Assembly: GCA_030280995.1 (NCBI GenBank)
Contig: JASXTE010000008.1
Coordinates: forward strand, 4,669,001-4,733,000
Source: Hemileia vastatrix
Lineage: Eukaryota > Basidiomycota > Pucciniomycetes > Pucciniales > Zaghouaniaceae
Length of the DNA: 64,000 bases
Reading direction: 5' to 3'
A model generated the notes under the pieces. That model was not told where the DNA came from. It ran no database searches and saw only the letters and a list, made by a program, of their open reading frames with translations. Positions 32,432 to 44,810 of the stretch are shown here, in pieces (the stretch's first letter is position 1; the number at the start of each line of letters is the position of its first letter). The position numbers were made by a program, and so were the translations under genes.

Positions 32432-33543
32432 TATGGTAAGGTAAACTCTTACAGTCGCCTTGCTGTAAGCAGAATCCGGAGGAGATGTGTGGATTTAGCC
32501 AAAAACCCCGTCCTTCCAATAAAAATAACAAAATGGGAATTCTAAATCACTAAGCTAACCAATCTACTTGGATTTGATTGATGAAAATAATGAAACTCTA
32601 AAATATTTAACACTTATTGAGATTTAAATAAAAGTGGCTGTTGAGAAAAGAAATACGGATAACAACAATTAAGGTGTACCAGTGAAAGATCTGAAAAGAT
32701 TGACTTTTATGTTTTTTTAATAATTTGAATTTTTATGAGACAGCAATAATCAAGTCCCAGTGATGAAGACCTTTCTAAAGATACCCTGTATGAAGTGTGA
32801 TTTAAATTGTTGAGTAGTATTTCTAAAATGTTATATATAAGATAAAAAGTTATAAGGGTATTACAAATTTATTTAATTTGTTGAGTAATAAAAAATGAGA
32901 CCGTGGTGGTTAATGATTAAGCTGTATGATGTTTCCCCCCTCACAATTTCGAGTTTGAGAGGCGCTTAAGTATTCCTAGTCACGTGCCTAAGTTTTCCCC
33001 TCCAGAGCTCTCCCAGAGTCAAAGCGGAGTCCGTACGGAGTCGAAACGGAGTCCGTACGGAGTCCGTCCGGACTTCCGGACTCAATTAGAACCTTAAAAC
33101 TATAATAAAAAATCTAGAAAAATTACACGTAATAGAGCTACTTCCCCTTTACATATCAAACTAATTTTCGTAGTCTGCGCAGCTCTAATTACCCCGTGAA
33201 AATTCATCAAAGTTAAGAAATTTCTGAAAATGTAAATATTTCTATAAAACTTTAAAATTCATTTAAAAATATAAGAAAAATATTAAAAATTCTGGAAAAA
33301 TTTGCCAAGGCTCTTGAGTGACTCGACTTAATATTTATAAAGTTTTCAGAACGTAAAAATAAGTTTTCTCCGTAAAATAAAGTGTTTTTGTGTAGGCATT
33401 TGCTCGTGACCAATTTCTTCATATTTAAAACTCAAATAAATTAAATAAAACCCTTTTTTTATAAAAAAAATAACACCAATCTTGCATGCCGTAGTAACTC
33501 CATTTACGTACTTAGGTGCCATACTAAACTTTAGGCTACCACA
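32432..33543 (-). mobile_element. 5' LTR of element B (1112 bp)
   Basis: Pairs with 23076-24170. The GC-rich block (33016-33082) has one more CGGAGTC unit than the 3' LTR. Its right edge TGTGGTAGCC borders CTGCCTCTG, the continuation of the split A2 LTR. Confidence 0.85.
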
Positions 33544-34141
33544 CTGCCTCTGTTTTAGGAGGTTGGGGAGCGCTCCAGGAGGGTTTTTTATGCAATTTGG
33601 CGGGTACAGGCGCCAGATTGGTGGGTGCGCATGGACTCTTAGTTAGTGGTCTGTGTGTACATAATGAATAAGACAGTTTGGGGCAACCTTAATCATCATA
33701 CAACCATCCGGAGGTGATCTCATTGTTCCTCACTCAGTTTTCACTGTTTTCTGGCCACAATTGGCTGTGTTTGTTGCAAGTGAGTTTTTCATTTAACTTA
33801 ACTTTGGCAACAGTTTTCTCTGTTATAGTCTTGCAAGCTATAGCAAGTATTATTGCTGTCTCTGGTGTGGATTTGCAGCCTACATCAAGTATCTTTGCTG
33901 TCTCTGGTGTGGACTCTGTTCTACATTTCAGTTCTTTGGTCTGGTAGTCTATCTGGGGACTACTTTCTTGGCTCATCAAGCAGTCAAGTGTGTTGAAAAG
34001 GAGCTTTATAAAAACATGAACCAACTTACTTTAGCAAGTAAATCTCACTCTATTTTTCTAAAGGGACAGGGGATTTTCTCTCTGGTTTTTGTCCAACTCC
34101 CTTGGTCAAGGCCTATAGCTAGTACTATAGGATTGTCTACA
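33544..34141 (+). mobile_element. 5' LTR of element A2, second part
   Basis: Continues from 23075 once element B is removed: GCCTCTGTTTTAGGAGG... to ...GATTGTCTACA. It lacks the 257-bp CACTA-ended insert present in the A LTR (junction about 33660). It includes a duplicated 35-bp unit with TTGCTGTCTCTGGTGTGGA (about 33850-33915). Confidence 0.85.
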
Positions 34142-34145
34142 TTTC

Positions 34146-34162
34146 TGGTGCCCAACGTGGGG
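34146..34162 (+). other. Primer-binding site of element A2
   Basis: TGGTGCCCAACGTGGGG four bases after the LTR end, as in A apart from one C-to-T change in a CpG. Confidence 0.75.
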
Positions 34163-34232
34163 TAGAACTTGCTAGTTCTTTGGAATCTCTGTTTTCTTTT
34201 GTTGTCTCTTTTTGGTGTTTTGGTCTGGAGGA

Positions 34233-36059
34233 ATGGCTTCTGGTTCTGCTATTCCTGTGGTAACTGTCAGTGGGGGGGATGGTCCTTCTTCTGTGATAGT
34301 TAGGGAGTGTGTGAGAATAAAAACTTGGGATGGTACCAAGTTTAATGGGGAGGATGTCAAGTGGTTTCTAGAGAAGTATGAAACTGCTGCTGGAGTGAAT
34401 AGTGCTTCCTACCTGGACATGGTGAAGCAGATTATCTTCTTCATTGGTGATAGGTCAGTGGAGAAGGAGATTGTGGCCATGTCTGGCTACAAGAAGAGGG
34501 ATTGGAAATTGTTGTGTAGGGAGATAGTGGATAGATGGGGTGTCAGGTTCACTATGGTGGATCTGAACAAGGTTGTCAGTGAATGGTTATCTTATGGTGG
34601 TGTTGGAAACTTACATAGTTACAGGAAGTTTCTGCTGCAGTTTGATCCTGTGGTGGAATATTTGGTGGAAGTGGAGGAGCTGGCACATGAAAATGCTGCC
34701 AAAGATGTTTTTTGGTCTGCCCTGGCTAGAGATGTAAGGATGGATGTGTTGAAGGAGTTTTCAAGAAAGGAATTGATGAAGACTCTTTCTAATGGGGACC
34801 AGAAGTTGCCTGCCTTGCATAAGGTGAAGGAGGCTGTTGAGGCCCATTTGAAGTTATTGGCTGTGGAAACCTATCAGGAGGGGTGTGCCAAGTATGTCAG
34901 CAAAGTCAGTGAGGCTTTGGCTGAAGAGGAAGTTAGGGAGAAGGAGGAGAAAAATTTGGTGCAGGTTCCCAAACAGGAGAGGGACCCAATGGTGGAGCAG
35001 TTGGATGATATTACAAAACAGCTGCACATTATTGTTCAGGAGGCCAAGAAGGTTAATAAGGCACCTTCTCAGCATAGAGATTTTGAAAGGAGGGCTGGTA
35101 GGAGTGATCCTTGGGTTTGCTCTTATTACAGTAGGAGGGGGCACAGGTCCAATGATTGTTGGGCACTGAAGAGAGATGTGTCTGAAGGAAAAGTGGAGTT
35201 TGATGGCAGGGTTTTTAAGTTCCCTGATGGTTCTTTTGTGAAGCCCAGTGAGGGGCAGGCTCCTGTGGATTTTGTCAGGAGAAGGGGTGGTCTCAATCAA
35301 AGGAGGCCAAGGTTTGAGGAGATTCCTGATCAGGGAAAGTCTTCTGTTAAGGTAGATGAGGACGTCGAGGGAAAGGGGAAGGAGGTCAATAAGGTCTCTT
35401 TTTCTACTTCCTTTGGAGGTTTGAAGTTGTATTCTTGTGGTGGACAGTCAAGTGGTGAATGCTTGGCTGGTGTTTATTATGTGGAAGCAGGAAAGGTGGG
35501 AAGGCCTAAGAGAAGTTCTCAGGCCCAACCAAAGCCAAATGCTTCAAAGGGTGATCCTAAGCTGAGTGCAGCTGGGAAGAGGTACAGCAAAGAGGAGCTG
35601 TACAAGATGCAGAAGGGTATGGATGACATGGGCCCCCCTTGTTTTGGTGCATTGGACCTGAATGGTGAGCCAATGCCAATGGAGGTGGAGTCTGACTCTG
35701 AGGAGGATGTCCCTTTGGCTTCATTGCCAAAGCCAGTTGGAGTCAGAGGTTCTGGTGAGGGATCTGGTTTGGTTCCTGTTAATGGTAAATCTGTTGGTGG
35801 TGCTGGTCCTCAAGAATCTTCTAGGACCAAGGTGGTGAAGCAAAGAGCTCACTTTGAGAGGCCAGTATTGTCTGGTCAAGTTAATTTTATGGACTCTGTC
35901 CTGGAAAGGATGAATCAGGGTCAGGTTTCCCTATCTTATATGGAATTGTATGCTATCAGTCCAGGATTGGCTGATAGGCAGAAAAAGTTGTTGACCAGGA
36001 GAAGGGTTTCTTCTGGTGAGGTAGAATACATTTGTGATTCTGGACACTTTTTTAATTGA
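34233..36059 (+). pseudogene. Gag of element A2, truncated
   Basis: Closely matches the A Gag from MASGSAIPVV. It reads through the Gag core, a knuckle region (CSYYSRRGHRSNDC, second Cys changed to Tyr), the acidic linker DSEEDVPLASLP and the start of the protease linker (RRRVSSGEVEYICDS). Homology ends at about 36038, where the sequence becomes the satellite unit at half of its palindrome (GGACACTTTT), adding GHFFN before a stop at 36057. Protease, RT and integrase are absent. The frame is otherwise open for about 600 codons, longer than A because the stop near 8606 in A is missing here. Confidence 0.8.
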
Positions 36060-37827
36060 GAGTAGGCATACAGCAAATCTTCTTAAACTCAAAAGGGATT
36101 TCTTATAAACATATACACTGGTATTTGATCTTTCTGTGTCATTTAAATTTACCATTTGATTAATTTTTTGTTATCATTATATTATAAATGTTATTACTAC
36201 AGTAATAACTTGTGTGAAAAATGCATACCAGGTGCTTTTCCATCTTTTATCATATATTATTAAATAAAGGTATAAGAGTATGAAAATTATTTATTTTAAA
36301 AATGAAGAATTGATATCCAAAGCAATATGAGCAATAAAGAAGTAAAATAAAAGGGATAAAATAAGAAAAAAAAATCTAAGGAAAATTCCCACTATCAATA
36401 ACAAGTAGAGGTGTTAGGTCAAATGTGCACCACCAGGGCTAAACTTGCACTATATTTTCATTTTTGTTAAACCAAGGAAAGTGTCCTGATGAGTTTTGAA
36501 AAATCATCAGGAGGACATTTTGGCAATATCAAACTACTTATTGTGCAATGATTGAGCAAAATGTAATTTTCATTTCCATAGAGTAAATTTATCCCATCTG
36601 ACTGCATGCAACCAAAAGTGTCCAGCACAAGTTCAGCCAAACTTATGCTGGACACTTTTATGATGGTGAGTATCTAGGGTTCAGGTCTTCTTCAGTTCAT
36701 CAGGTATTCCTTATAAACAAATAAACTTGTATATTATCTTTCTGTGTCATTCATATTTATCATTTGATTCATTGTTTTTCACCATTATACTGTTAATGTT
36801 ATTAGTATTGAAAAAAAGTATAAGCCAAATGCATACTGGGAGATGCTAGATCTTTAATAATCTTATTAAATAAAGGTAAAAAAAATATGAAAAGTATTAG
36901 TTTTACAATCAATAAATTGATATTTGAAAGAAAAAAGAGGAATAAAAAAGTAAAGTAAAAGTGATTAAATATGAAATTAAACATTCAAATAAAATTTCTG
37001 CCATCAAAGAAAATTTGAGTTTTCAGACCAAAATTGCATCACCAGTTCTATATTTGGAATATATTTTAATTTTTTTAAAATTAATAAAAGTGTCCACCTG
37101 AGGTTTTCCAAAAAATCAGGAGGATAGTATAGCAGTATAAAACTACTTCTTGTGCAATGATTGATCAAATATTCATTTTAACTTCCATTGAGTAAATTTA
37201 TCCCATCTGACTGCATGCAACCAAAAGTGTCCAGCACAAGCTCAGCTGAACTTGTGCTGGACACTTTTATGATGGAGAGTAGCTAGGGTGCAAGTCTTCT
37301 TCAGTTAATCTTATATTCATTTTAAAAATATCTATTGGTATTTGATCTTTCTGTGTCATCCATATTTTTTTTTTTTTTAGTCACCATTATATTATTAATG
37401 TTTTTAGTATAGAAAAAACATGTTTACTGAATGTACACTGTGTGATTTTACAACTTTAATAATATTATATAATAAATGTAAAAAAATTTGAAAGTTATTA
37501 TTTTTACCAAAATAAAATTGATATTTAAAAGCTAAATGATAAATAAAAGGGTAAAATTAAAATTAAAGAGATCAAACATGAAATAGAGATATTAAGTATA
37601 ATTTCTGCCATCATGAGCCAGTAGAGGCTTCAGAAAAAATGGGCACCATCATAGATTAACATGGATCAAATTTACTTTTTACCAAAGTAAAAAATTGTCT
37701 ACCTTAGGTTTGGACAAACTTCCGGGGGACAATTTGTCCAAATAAAACTACTTTCAGTGCAATTATGGAGTGATAATTCACTCTCATTTCCATAAAAAGA
37801 ATTGATTGCATCTGACGGCCTTCAACC

Positions 37828-37871
37828 AAAAGTGTCCAGCACAAGTTTGGCCAAACTTGTGCTGGACACTT
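37828..37871. other. Perfect 42-bp palindrome in satellite unit 3
   Basis: AAGTGTCCAGCACAAGTTTG is followed, with no loop, by its exact complement. In units 1 and 2 the same palindrome has a few mismatches in the centre. It can form a long cruciform or hairpin. Confidence 0.8.
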
Positions 37872-37934
37872 ATATCATGGAGAGTAGCCAGGGCACAGGT
37901 CATTTTAAAAAATCTGGAATTTCTTATAAACATG

Positions 37935-37939
37935 TCCAC
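37935..37939. other. Target site duplication of element E, left
   Basis: TCCAC at 37935-37939 matches TCCAC at 46783-46787 on the other side of element E. Removing the element joins ...AAACATGTCCAC to TGTTATTAAAT within a satellite unit. Confidence 0.9.
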
Positions 37940-38752
37940 TGTCAAGGTTCACTTTTGGTCTAGAAGCTTTGGTACGGAGTTATATGAAGATTTTAAGGAT
38001 TACTTGGACTCTAAATAATTTAGTACGTATTTCTCAATCAAAGATGATGTTTTACACAATGATAAGAGTTAGATTTAAAATATTTATATAAATTATAGAT
38101 TAGAATTACGTCCTTGTAAATACTAAAGATATAAGATATAAGAAATAAATATTATATTGTAGTTGTAGTAATAAGTAAGTTGGTAAAAAGGATGATTCAA
38201 AAGGACAAAAAAGAGAGGCCTTTTATAGGCAAAGGAGAGAAAAAGCACAGCAATCAAATTATAAAAACAGTAGTTTGAGAGAGAAAAAAGAACATTCCAG
38301 AAGGAGTATTTCAAATAATAAAGTTATTCTAAAAAGAAGGCATCAAAAAGATGTATTTACAGAGTATGTCAGAAATACATCAATATATTTAATATTTAAT
38401 GTAGAAGTCAATTCCAAATAAGAAATTTGAATTTTTTGTATATATTTAATATTATTTGAATATTTAAATCTTATTTTATCTTAATATCTATTTTTTAATA
38501 TAAAATTTTATTTTTTTTTCAACCTGTCAAATGAGCATGGTGTTAGAGAAAAATATAAGGGACAAAATTATATTTTCAATTTTAATTAATTATTTAATTT
38601 TTTAATTTTAACATTCTGTAATTAGTTAATTTATTATAACTAATTTTAATGTAACTAAATTATAATTAAATAATAATTAAAATGATAAGGTGCGGCTTCA
38701 TCCAGTAAATAATTAATTATTTCACTGGGTAAGTCTAGTAGCCTGGCTGACA
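37940..38752 (-). mobile_element. 3' LTR of element E (813 bp)
   Basis: Element orientation TGTCAGCCAGGCTACTAG... to ...GTGAACCTTGACA. Differs from 45971-46782 at roughly 15 positions, about 98% identity, so the insertion is fairly recent. The adjoining purine tract reads AAGAGTGAGGGAG on the minus strand (38753-38765). Confidence 0.9.
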
Positions 38753-38785
38753 CTCCCTCACTCTTAAAAAAACAATATAAAAATG

Positions 38786-39607
38786 CTATGATTTTTTCTT
38801 TTTATACTTTTTTAGTAGAGTGGGAAGATTAGATATCTCCTTCCCAGGTATCCAAGAATCATATTCAGATGATTTATTCTTGAATCTCAATAAGTATTCT
38901 GTACCTTTTTCAGCAGTGACTATTCTGTCATTTAGAATTTTTTCAATTTCTGCTGTTTCAGTGATTTCATTTGGGGTTTTCTTCGGTCTACCCCTCCTTT
39001 ATGGGAATAAATCACTATTGGATGTGTAAGGTTTCAAAAGAGATATTGGAAAAACAGGATGTTTTCTGTCATATGGGGAATACAGAATAACTTCAACTGC
39101 ATTATCTCCAATCATTTTTCTGACAACAAATGGACCAACAAATGGATCTTTCAATTTGTTATTACCTTGTAAGTTGAAGTGGACTGTAGAAATCAACACT
39201 TCATCACGCTTTTTAAAAGTGTATTATTTATGGATTTTTCCCATCTTTTCTTCTCATATTCAAATGATTTTTCAATACATTTTTGAGCATGATTTCTACA
39301 TAGTTGTTTCATTTGAAGAAAAGATTTTAAACCAGGATGTATATCCAATTTAGGTATTTTGTTATTGAGAATTTGGGCAGGAGTATTAGGAACATATCCA
39401 AGCCAGAGCTCAAAAGGCTTTCTTTGAGTAACAGAATGAACAGTTCTATTATCAGCAAATTCTAACCCAGGAAGTAAGGTAACCCAATCATGAGTGAATC
39501 TGTCATTATCTTTATACTCAAGGCCAAAGGCACAGTATCTTCTTATCATGTCCTCTAAAGTCTGAATCATTCTTTCAGCTAAACCATCAGTCTGAGGGTG
39601 ATGGGCA
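38786..39607 (-). pseudogene. Element E integrase C-terminal half and chromodomain, broken
   Basis: Three frames cover MIQTLEDMIRRYCAFG (39193-39570), the FVVRKMIG module (38999-39199) and, after a stop at about 38998, a chromodomain-like tail (TEYLLRFKNKSSEYDSWIPG). Frameshifts near 39608 and 39220 and a nonsense codon break it. Same order as in C. Confidence 0.8.
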
Positions 39608-42600
39608 GTAGAAATTTCAGATCACAACCACAAACATCCATCAGAGACATCCAAAATTCAGAAGTAAATTTTGGGTCTCTGTCAGAAATTATGGATTTAG
39701 GAAAGCCAGAAGTATTAAACATATGAGACCACCATAAGAAAGCTAATTCTTTAGTTGAAACATCCTTGTGGGTAGGGATAAATTTACACATTTTTGTGAA
39801 TCTGTCCACAATAACCCAACAAGAGTTATAACTGTCTTTACCAGCAATAGGTAATCCTGTTACAAAATCCATTTTTATTATTTGCCATGGAGCATCAGGA
39901 GGTTCAATATGTTGCATTAATCCTGCTCTTTTACCAGTTAATCTTTTTGATTTTTGGCAAGAATCACAAGATTCAACATATAATTTTGTTTCTTCAGACA
40001 TATTAGCCCACCAAGCAGTGTTCTTAATTCTGATCATTGTTTTGTCAAGATCAAAATGTCCAGCTAATATGTCATCATGACAAATTTTCAAGATGATTTC
40101 TTTCACAGAAGGAGGAATAACAATAAAATTACTCAACATTCTTCTATAATATAGATATCCTTCATCAATTGAAAATTTACCTTTTTCCAAAGCTTTTTGG
40201 TACTTTGGTGGAAGAAGGGTTTTAATTAATGCTTGTATTGAAGCATTCTTTGGATCATTTAATATTGTGCATAACTTTTTCAAGTCAGTGTCCTTATCAT
40301 ATGATTTCAGAATAAGCTTTAATAGCTCTTCCTCCATATCAACCAGATATATCCCATGGATATGAATTATTTCAACCTCAGGATCATAAGCAGGATTAGA
40401 GTCATCATTTGGTAAAGGTAACCTTGATAACATATCCACATTTGAGTGAACAATACCAGCCCTGTGAATAATTGTCATTCTCCCTCTGTACTCTTGAACA
40501 GCAAGCTGCCATCTAAACATATGTCTGTTAGGTGTTTTCAAGTTTAAATGGGATTTAACTGCACTGCAGTCAGTGACAAGTTCAAATTTCTGGTCATATA
40601 GGTAATAATGAAGCTTTTCTAGAGCCCATACTACAGCTAAACACTCTAAATGAGTAGCACCATATTTTAATTCACTATTTCTCAAGGTTCTTGAAATATA
40701 ACAAATTACTACTTCTGAAACTTTATTATTTATCACTTGTTTTTGATGGAGGGCAGCACTAAGACCAATGAAACTGGAATCAGTGTACAAAACAAATGGT
40801 TGATCAAAGTCAGGTAAAGAAAGAATTGGTGCTGACATCAAACAGTGTTTCATAGTGTCAAAGGCTCTTTGCCTTTCACTATTCCAGACAAAAGCAACAT
40901 CCTTTCTAGTTAATTGGGTAAGGGGTAAAGCTATGACTTGGTAATTTTTAATATACTGTCTATAGTATCCACACATTTCCAAAAAACTTTGGAGCTCTCT
41001 CACTGTTGTAGGAGCTTTCACCTGTTGTATGGCTGCTACTTTGTTCTGGTCAACACATATCTGTAAGCCTGAAACAACATGACCAAGAACTTTTAAAGAA
41101 TGGAAACCAAATTTACATTTCTTCAAAGCAAGTGTAATATTTATTTCATCCATTTTCTGGAATAATTTACACAGGTGTTTAAGATGGTCCTCAAATGTTT
41201 TTGAGAATATAATGATATCTTCAATATAAACCATCAGCCATCCTTCAATTATCTCTTGATGGAATGTGTTATCCATTACCTTTTGGAAAACTGAAGGGGC
41301 ATTTTTAGGGCCAAATGGCATCCTAATACATTTATAAATACCCATATGAGTGGCAATCATCAGAAAGTTCTGAGAATTTTTCTCAACAGGTACCTGGTGA
41401 TATCCCTTATTAAAATCCAAACAGCTGATATATTTTGCACCCTGTAAAGTAGCATGTATAGAGCTGATTCTAGGTAAAGGATAGATATCATCAACAGTAT
41501 AACTGTTTAGTGCTCTATAATCACCACATAACCTGGCTTTATCTTTCTCATAAGAAATTAGGACAGGTGAGATAACACAATATTTAGGTGTTTCAACTAC
41601 CTTTTCAACAATATTCATTTTTAAAAGGGTAGAGATATTATCTTCAATATCTTTTCTCTTTGTGGGAGAAGCAGGATAAGGCTTCTTCTTTAAACTAGGT
41701 GGTATATCAGTTAATGGGCGCAACAATGAAAGTTTCATTTCCTCTTTAACTAATCCCAGTTCATGTGACCCATGAGCAAAGGCCATAGGAAAAGATTTTA
41801 TCAAGTTAATGATGGAATCTTTAACCTCACCAGAAAGTTGTTCTCCAAAAGAAGCATTGTCAATTTCAGACATAAGGGCATTCATTTCCTTTGTAGATCT
41901 TCTTTTATATTGAACCACAGAATTACATGTGTTCAATTCTGGTTTTAATAATTTTTTAGGGGAGGAAATTTTAAATTTTTTCTTCCCATTCTTCCCCATT
42001 GTGAAACATTGGTTTGAAGGATCCAATTTTATGCCATACTTGGTTAAAATATCATTTCCTACAATAAACCAATTGCTCAAGTTATCATTTTTCATGACAA
42101 CAAAATCACAAATAGCTCTTACAAAACTATGGTTATATTTAAAAAACACTGTGGCTTTGTATTTACCAATGGGGGACAAAACAGAGCCATAACCTCTCCA
42201 ATTTTCAGAAATGATAGGCAACAGTTTAGATTTATAGTCTTGATCTACTGAAGCAAGTGCTCTTTCAGATACTACACTTCCTCCAGCTCCAGAATCCAGA
42301 ACAACTTCAATGCTGGTTCCATTGATCAAGACTGGTGCCTTAAGAGGGGCAATAACAATTGAAATATCCTCAATGTTCTTTATGATCTCAGCATCCTCAA
42401 CTGTAGATAAATCATTATTATCAATGTCAATAGTATTTAAATAATGAATATCATCTTCCAGAATCAAGATTTCTTGTTGAGATTCATATGAAATATTGCT
42501 GGCACAATCACTTGATTTATCATCCAGTGCCAATGTGTCATCAGCATGCTCCTCTGTTTGTTCTACAAGATTTATCTTCTTATCACAAACATGGCCTTTC

Positions 42601-42932
42601 TGCCAAGGCTTGTTGCACTTGAAGAAAGTGTTTGTTGCATAATTCTTTGGTGAAACAGGGGCAGAAGGTTTACCAAACTTTTCTAGAGGTTTTTGTTGAT
42701 AAGTGGAGGGTTTCTCCAAAGGGGTCCTGGGAATGAATCTTCTTGCATCATACTTATTGTTTAGAAGTATCTCATTGCAAGTATTAATGAAAGAAGAGGG
42801 TTCTTTGGAGAACTCAGTCCTAGCCACTATCAAGTCTCTCAGAGACATTGGTAATTTATAGAGGATCCTGTCCTTCCATAAATCAAACTCCATATTTGGG
42901 TCCATTGCCCTTAATATTTTTACAAGTTTCAT
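39579..42932 (-). pseudogene. Element E Gag end, protease, RT, RNase H, integrase start (1117 codons open)
   Basis: Long open segment. Knuckle FFKCNKPWQKGHVC has lost its first Cys (Phe). The protease keeps VVLDSGAGGSVVSE. RT has the usual LCGDYRALNSYTVDD and GYHQVPVEKNSQNF motifs, but the active-site box is YIEDIIIF where C has YIDD, replacing a catalytic Asp with Glu. RNase H (LYTDSSFIGLSAAL, HLECLAVVWALEKLHYYL) and an HHCC zinc domain (HDDILAGHFDL...CDSC) follow, then the core D motifs up to a 1-nt deletion near 39608. Loss of the RT Asp suggests this copy depended on other copies or was damaged after insertion. Confidence 0.85.
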
Positions 42933-44139
42933 TAAAAACTCAATAGGTTTATCAGTAGAAGAGCTATATCAAGTTTCCTTTAACTGCCTTTGTTGAGAAA
43001 TTCTGAACTTGGAGCCACCAAATTGTGCTTTAATCAATGTCTTCCAATCCTCCCATGAGTAGTTATTCCCATCCAGGAGAACAGATTCATACCACATCAG
43101 GGCAACATTAGTGAACAAAAAAATTAACTTGGACACAATTTCTTCATCTGGGAGTTTGTAAGAATTTTTTAAATTATCAATTCTGCAAATAAATTGTTGC
43201 CAATCAGAAGAAGAATCACCATCAAATGTTGGGTACTGGTCATGTTTTGGCCAATTGTTTTGATTTGAAGGAGTCTCCTTAGTACTAGCTTGTTTCTGAG
43301 TAAGAAGCAGCTGTAATTTCTCTAATTGTGCTGAAATCTCATTGTTTAATCCTTCTGTTGCAGATCCTGGTGCATCATCAGTTTTTTATGGAAACTCAGT
43401 GTTATCGACAGGTATTTTTGGATCTATTTTTATTTTAGATGAACTAGCCACAGGTACTGGTTGAGCATCCTGCACTATATGTTCCTTCACAGAAATGTCA
43501 GAATATCTTTGGTCATTTAACAATGAGTTCAATTTTTCTTCAATGGTTGTTAGTCTTGTTTTCATTCTTGGAAGACTATATAAGCTTTCATTGATAGTTG
43601 CAAAAGATAATTAATTTTTATGTTGAAAAGATGACAAATGGTCACTCAATCTTTTCAGATTTATCATATCTATCTCTAACTCCTGGCAACAGGCAGATGC
43701 AGTATCTTTTAGTTTAGACAAATCATTTTTTATATTTTGCCATAAAGCAATTTTTATTTCATGGGTTGCTTTGTAATGAGACAATTAATCAGAGACTCTC
43801 TGTGCTTCACTTTTTAATGCTTGATAACCCTGATCAGTTAACAAACTATTACATCTCTGAGTTAATTGCATATTGTTCATTATATGATTTTGCTAGGCAA
43901 TAATATCTCTCAAGTGCTCATCATAAATTCTTGCTACATCTGGAGTATTTCTCAATAAGGAAACTGAGTAACTTTCCAGACTCTCATAGAACTCAGGGTC
44001 AAGAGTTTCATCAATCGCAGCCATATCAGGATTAATCATTGAGGTAGAAACTAAAAGTAATGGATTAGATACATGAGATATCTGTCTACTATTCCCAGCC
44101 TCTATAGGTCTCAAGGTTTCATCCTGCCTTCCAGATTTA

Positions 44140-44198
44140 CTGGAAGGAACAGAGTCAGCCACAAGAAAAGGCACTTGAGAATCAATAGAGGGACGTAC
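44140..44198 (-). other. Predicted intron 2 of element E gag (59 nt)
   Basis: Starts GTACGT, has GGCTGACT as a possible branch site and ends CTTCCAG. Removal joins ...CCC TG to T AAA TCT and returns to the Gag-Pol frame. Same length and phase as intron 2 in C. Confidence 0.65.
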
Positions 44199-44680
44199 CA
44201 GGGTTTGCTGGGTATCACCATATTGGGCTTCCTTCTTCTTTTGCCTCCTTGATAAGGGTGGGGAGGAGTGGGGTTGGCCTGAGTGGGCCTTGATGGACCT
44301 ACCTGAGGTAACTGATGCTGGTTTTGAGCCAAGTAGTCCCACTGAGTGTTGAGCCAGTCCCACTGCCACTTGGACACTTCCACCATCTCTTGGGATTGGG
44401 GAGCCAATTGTTCTTGATCCCTGGGAGGAAGAGGTTTCTTCTTCTCTTGGAGAAAAGTATCTGTTCTTTTCACCTTTTCTTCCAAGGCATCTACCTTTAC
44501 CTTTAGTCTCAAGCTTTCTGTCCTTAACTTCTTTATGTGGGTAGACAGATTCTTTACCTGCTGAGAGAACGGCATCTTTTTTATCCTGAAGCCTTTTGGA
44601 AGCTCTTCTGGTGGGTTTGTCATGGGCTTCTGATCCTGAGTATTGTCCACCAGGATTTCTACTTCTTCCATCTCTACATC

Positions 44681-44738
44681 CTGTTTGGGGCAAGGATTTA
44701 TTAGTTTGAGAAATTCTTCTTGTTAAAGGAGAACTTAC
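44681..44738 (-). other. Predicted intron 1 of element E gag (58 nt)
   Basis: Starts GTAAGT, has AACTAATA as a branch site and ends CAAACAG. It joins ...ACT TCT to GAT GTA GAG ATG; in C the equivalent junction gives GAT GTG GAA ATG. The lengths 58 and 64 are both 1 modulo 3, so the frame change is preserved. Confidence 0.7.
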
Positions 44739-44810
44739 AGAAGTAGGCTCATCATAATCAATTAAGTCTAGTTCTTCTTCACGTGCAGCAAAACCACTTT
44801 GGTCAGTCAT

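Larger units (their letters stand above)
36039..37939 (+). repeat. Satellite array, unit about 600 bp, about three copies
   Basis: Three successive units are recognised by the block ACCAAAAGTGTCCAGCACAAG (about 36611, 37210 and 37828, so periods near 600 and 618), each followed by GGAGAGTAGC..., TCTTATAAACA..., ATCTTTCTGTGTCAT and TCACCATTATA. The block at 37828-37871 is a perfect palindrome with 21-nt arms; those at 36611 and 37210 are near-perfect. Copies differ by many substitutions. The array continues after the element E insertion at 46783. No ORF is conserved between units. Confidence 0.8.
42933..44810 (-). pseudogene. Element E gag 5' part, spliced, with nonsense codons
   Basis: Starts MTDQSGFAAREEE (44810). 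Predicted structure: exon 1 44810-44739 (24 codons), intron 44738-44681, exon 2 44680-44199, intron 44198-44140, exon 3 onward. Spliced exon 2 encodes DVEMEEVEILVD, then LPKGFRIKKM and a heptad-rich NLSTHIKKLRTESLRLKVKV segment, and KWQWDWL. Exon 3 continues SGRQDETLRPIEAGN into the Gag core. Without splicing the same DNA stays open in another frame from 44810 to 43893. Stops in exon 3 near 43893, 43785, 43610, 43390 and 42970 inactivate it. The splice pattern matches C. Confidence 0.75.
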
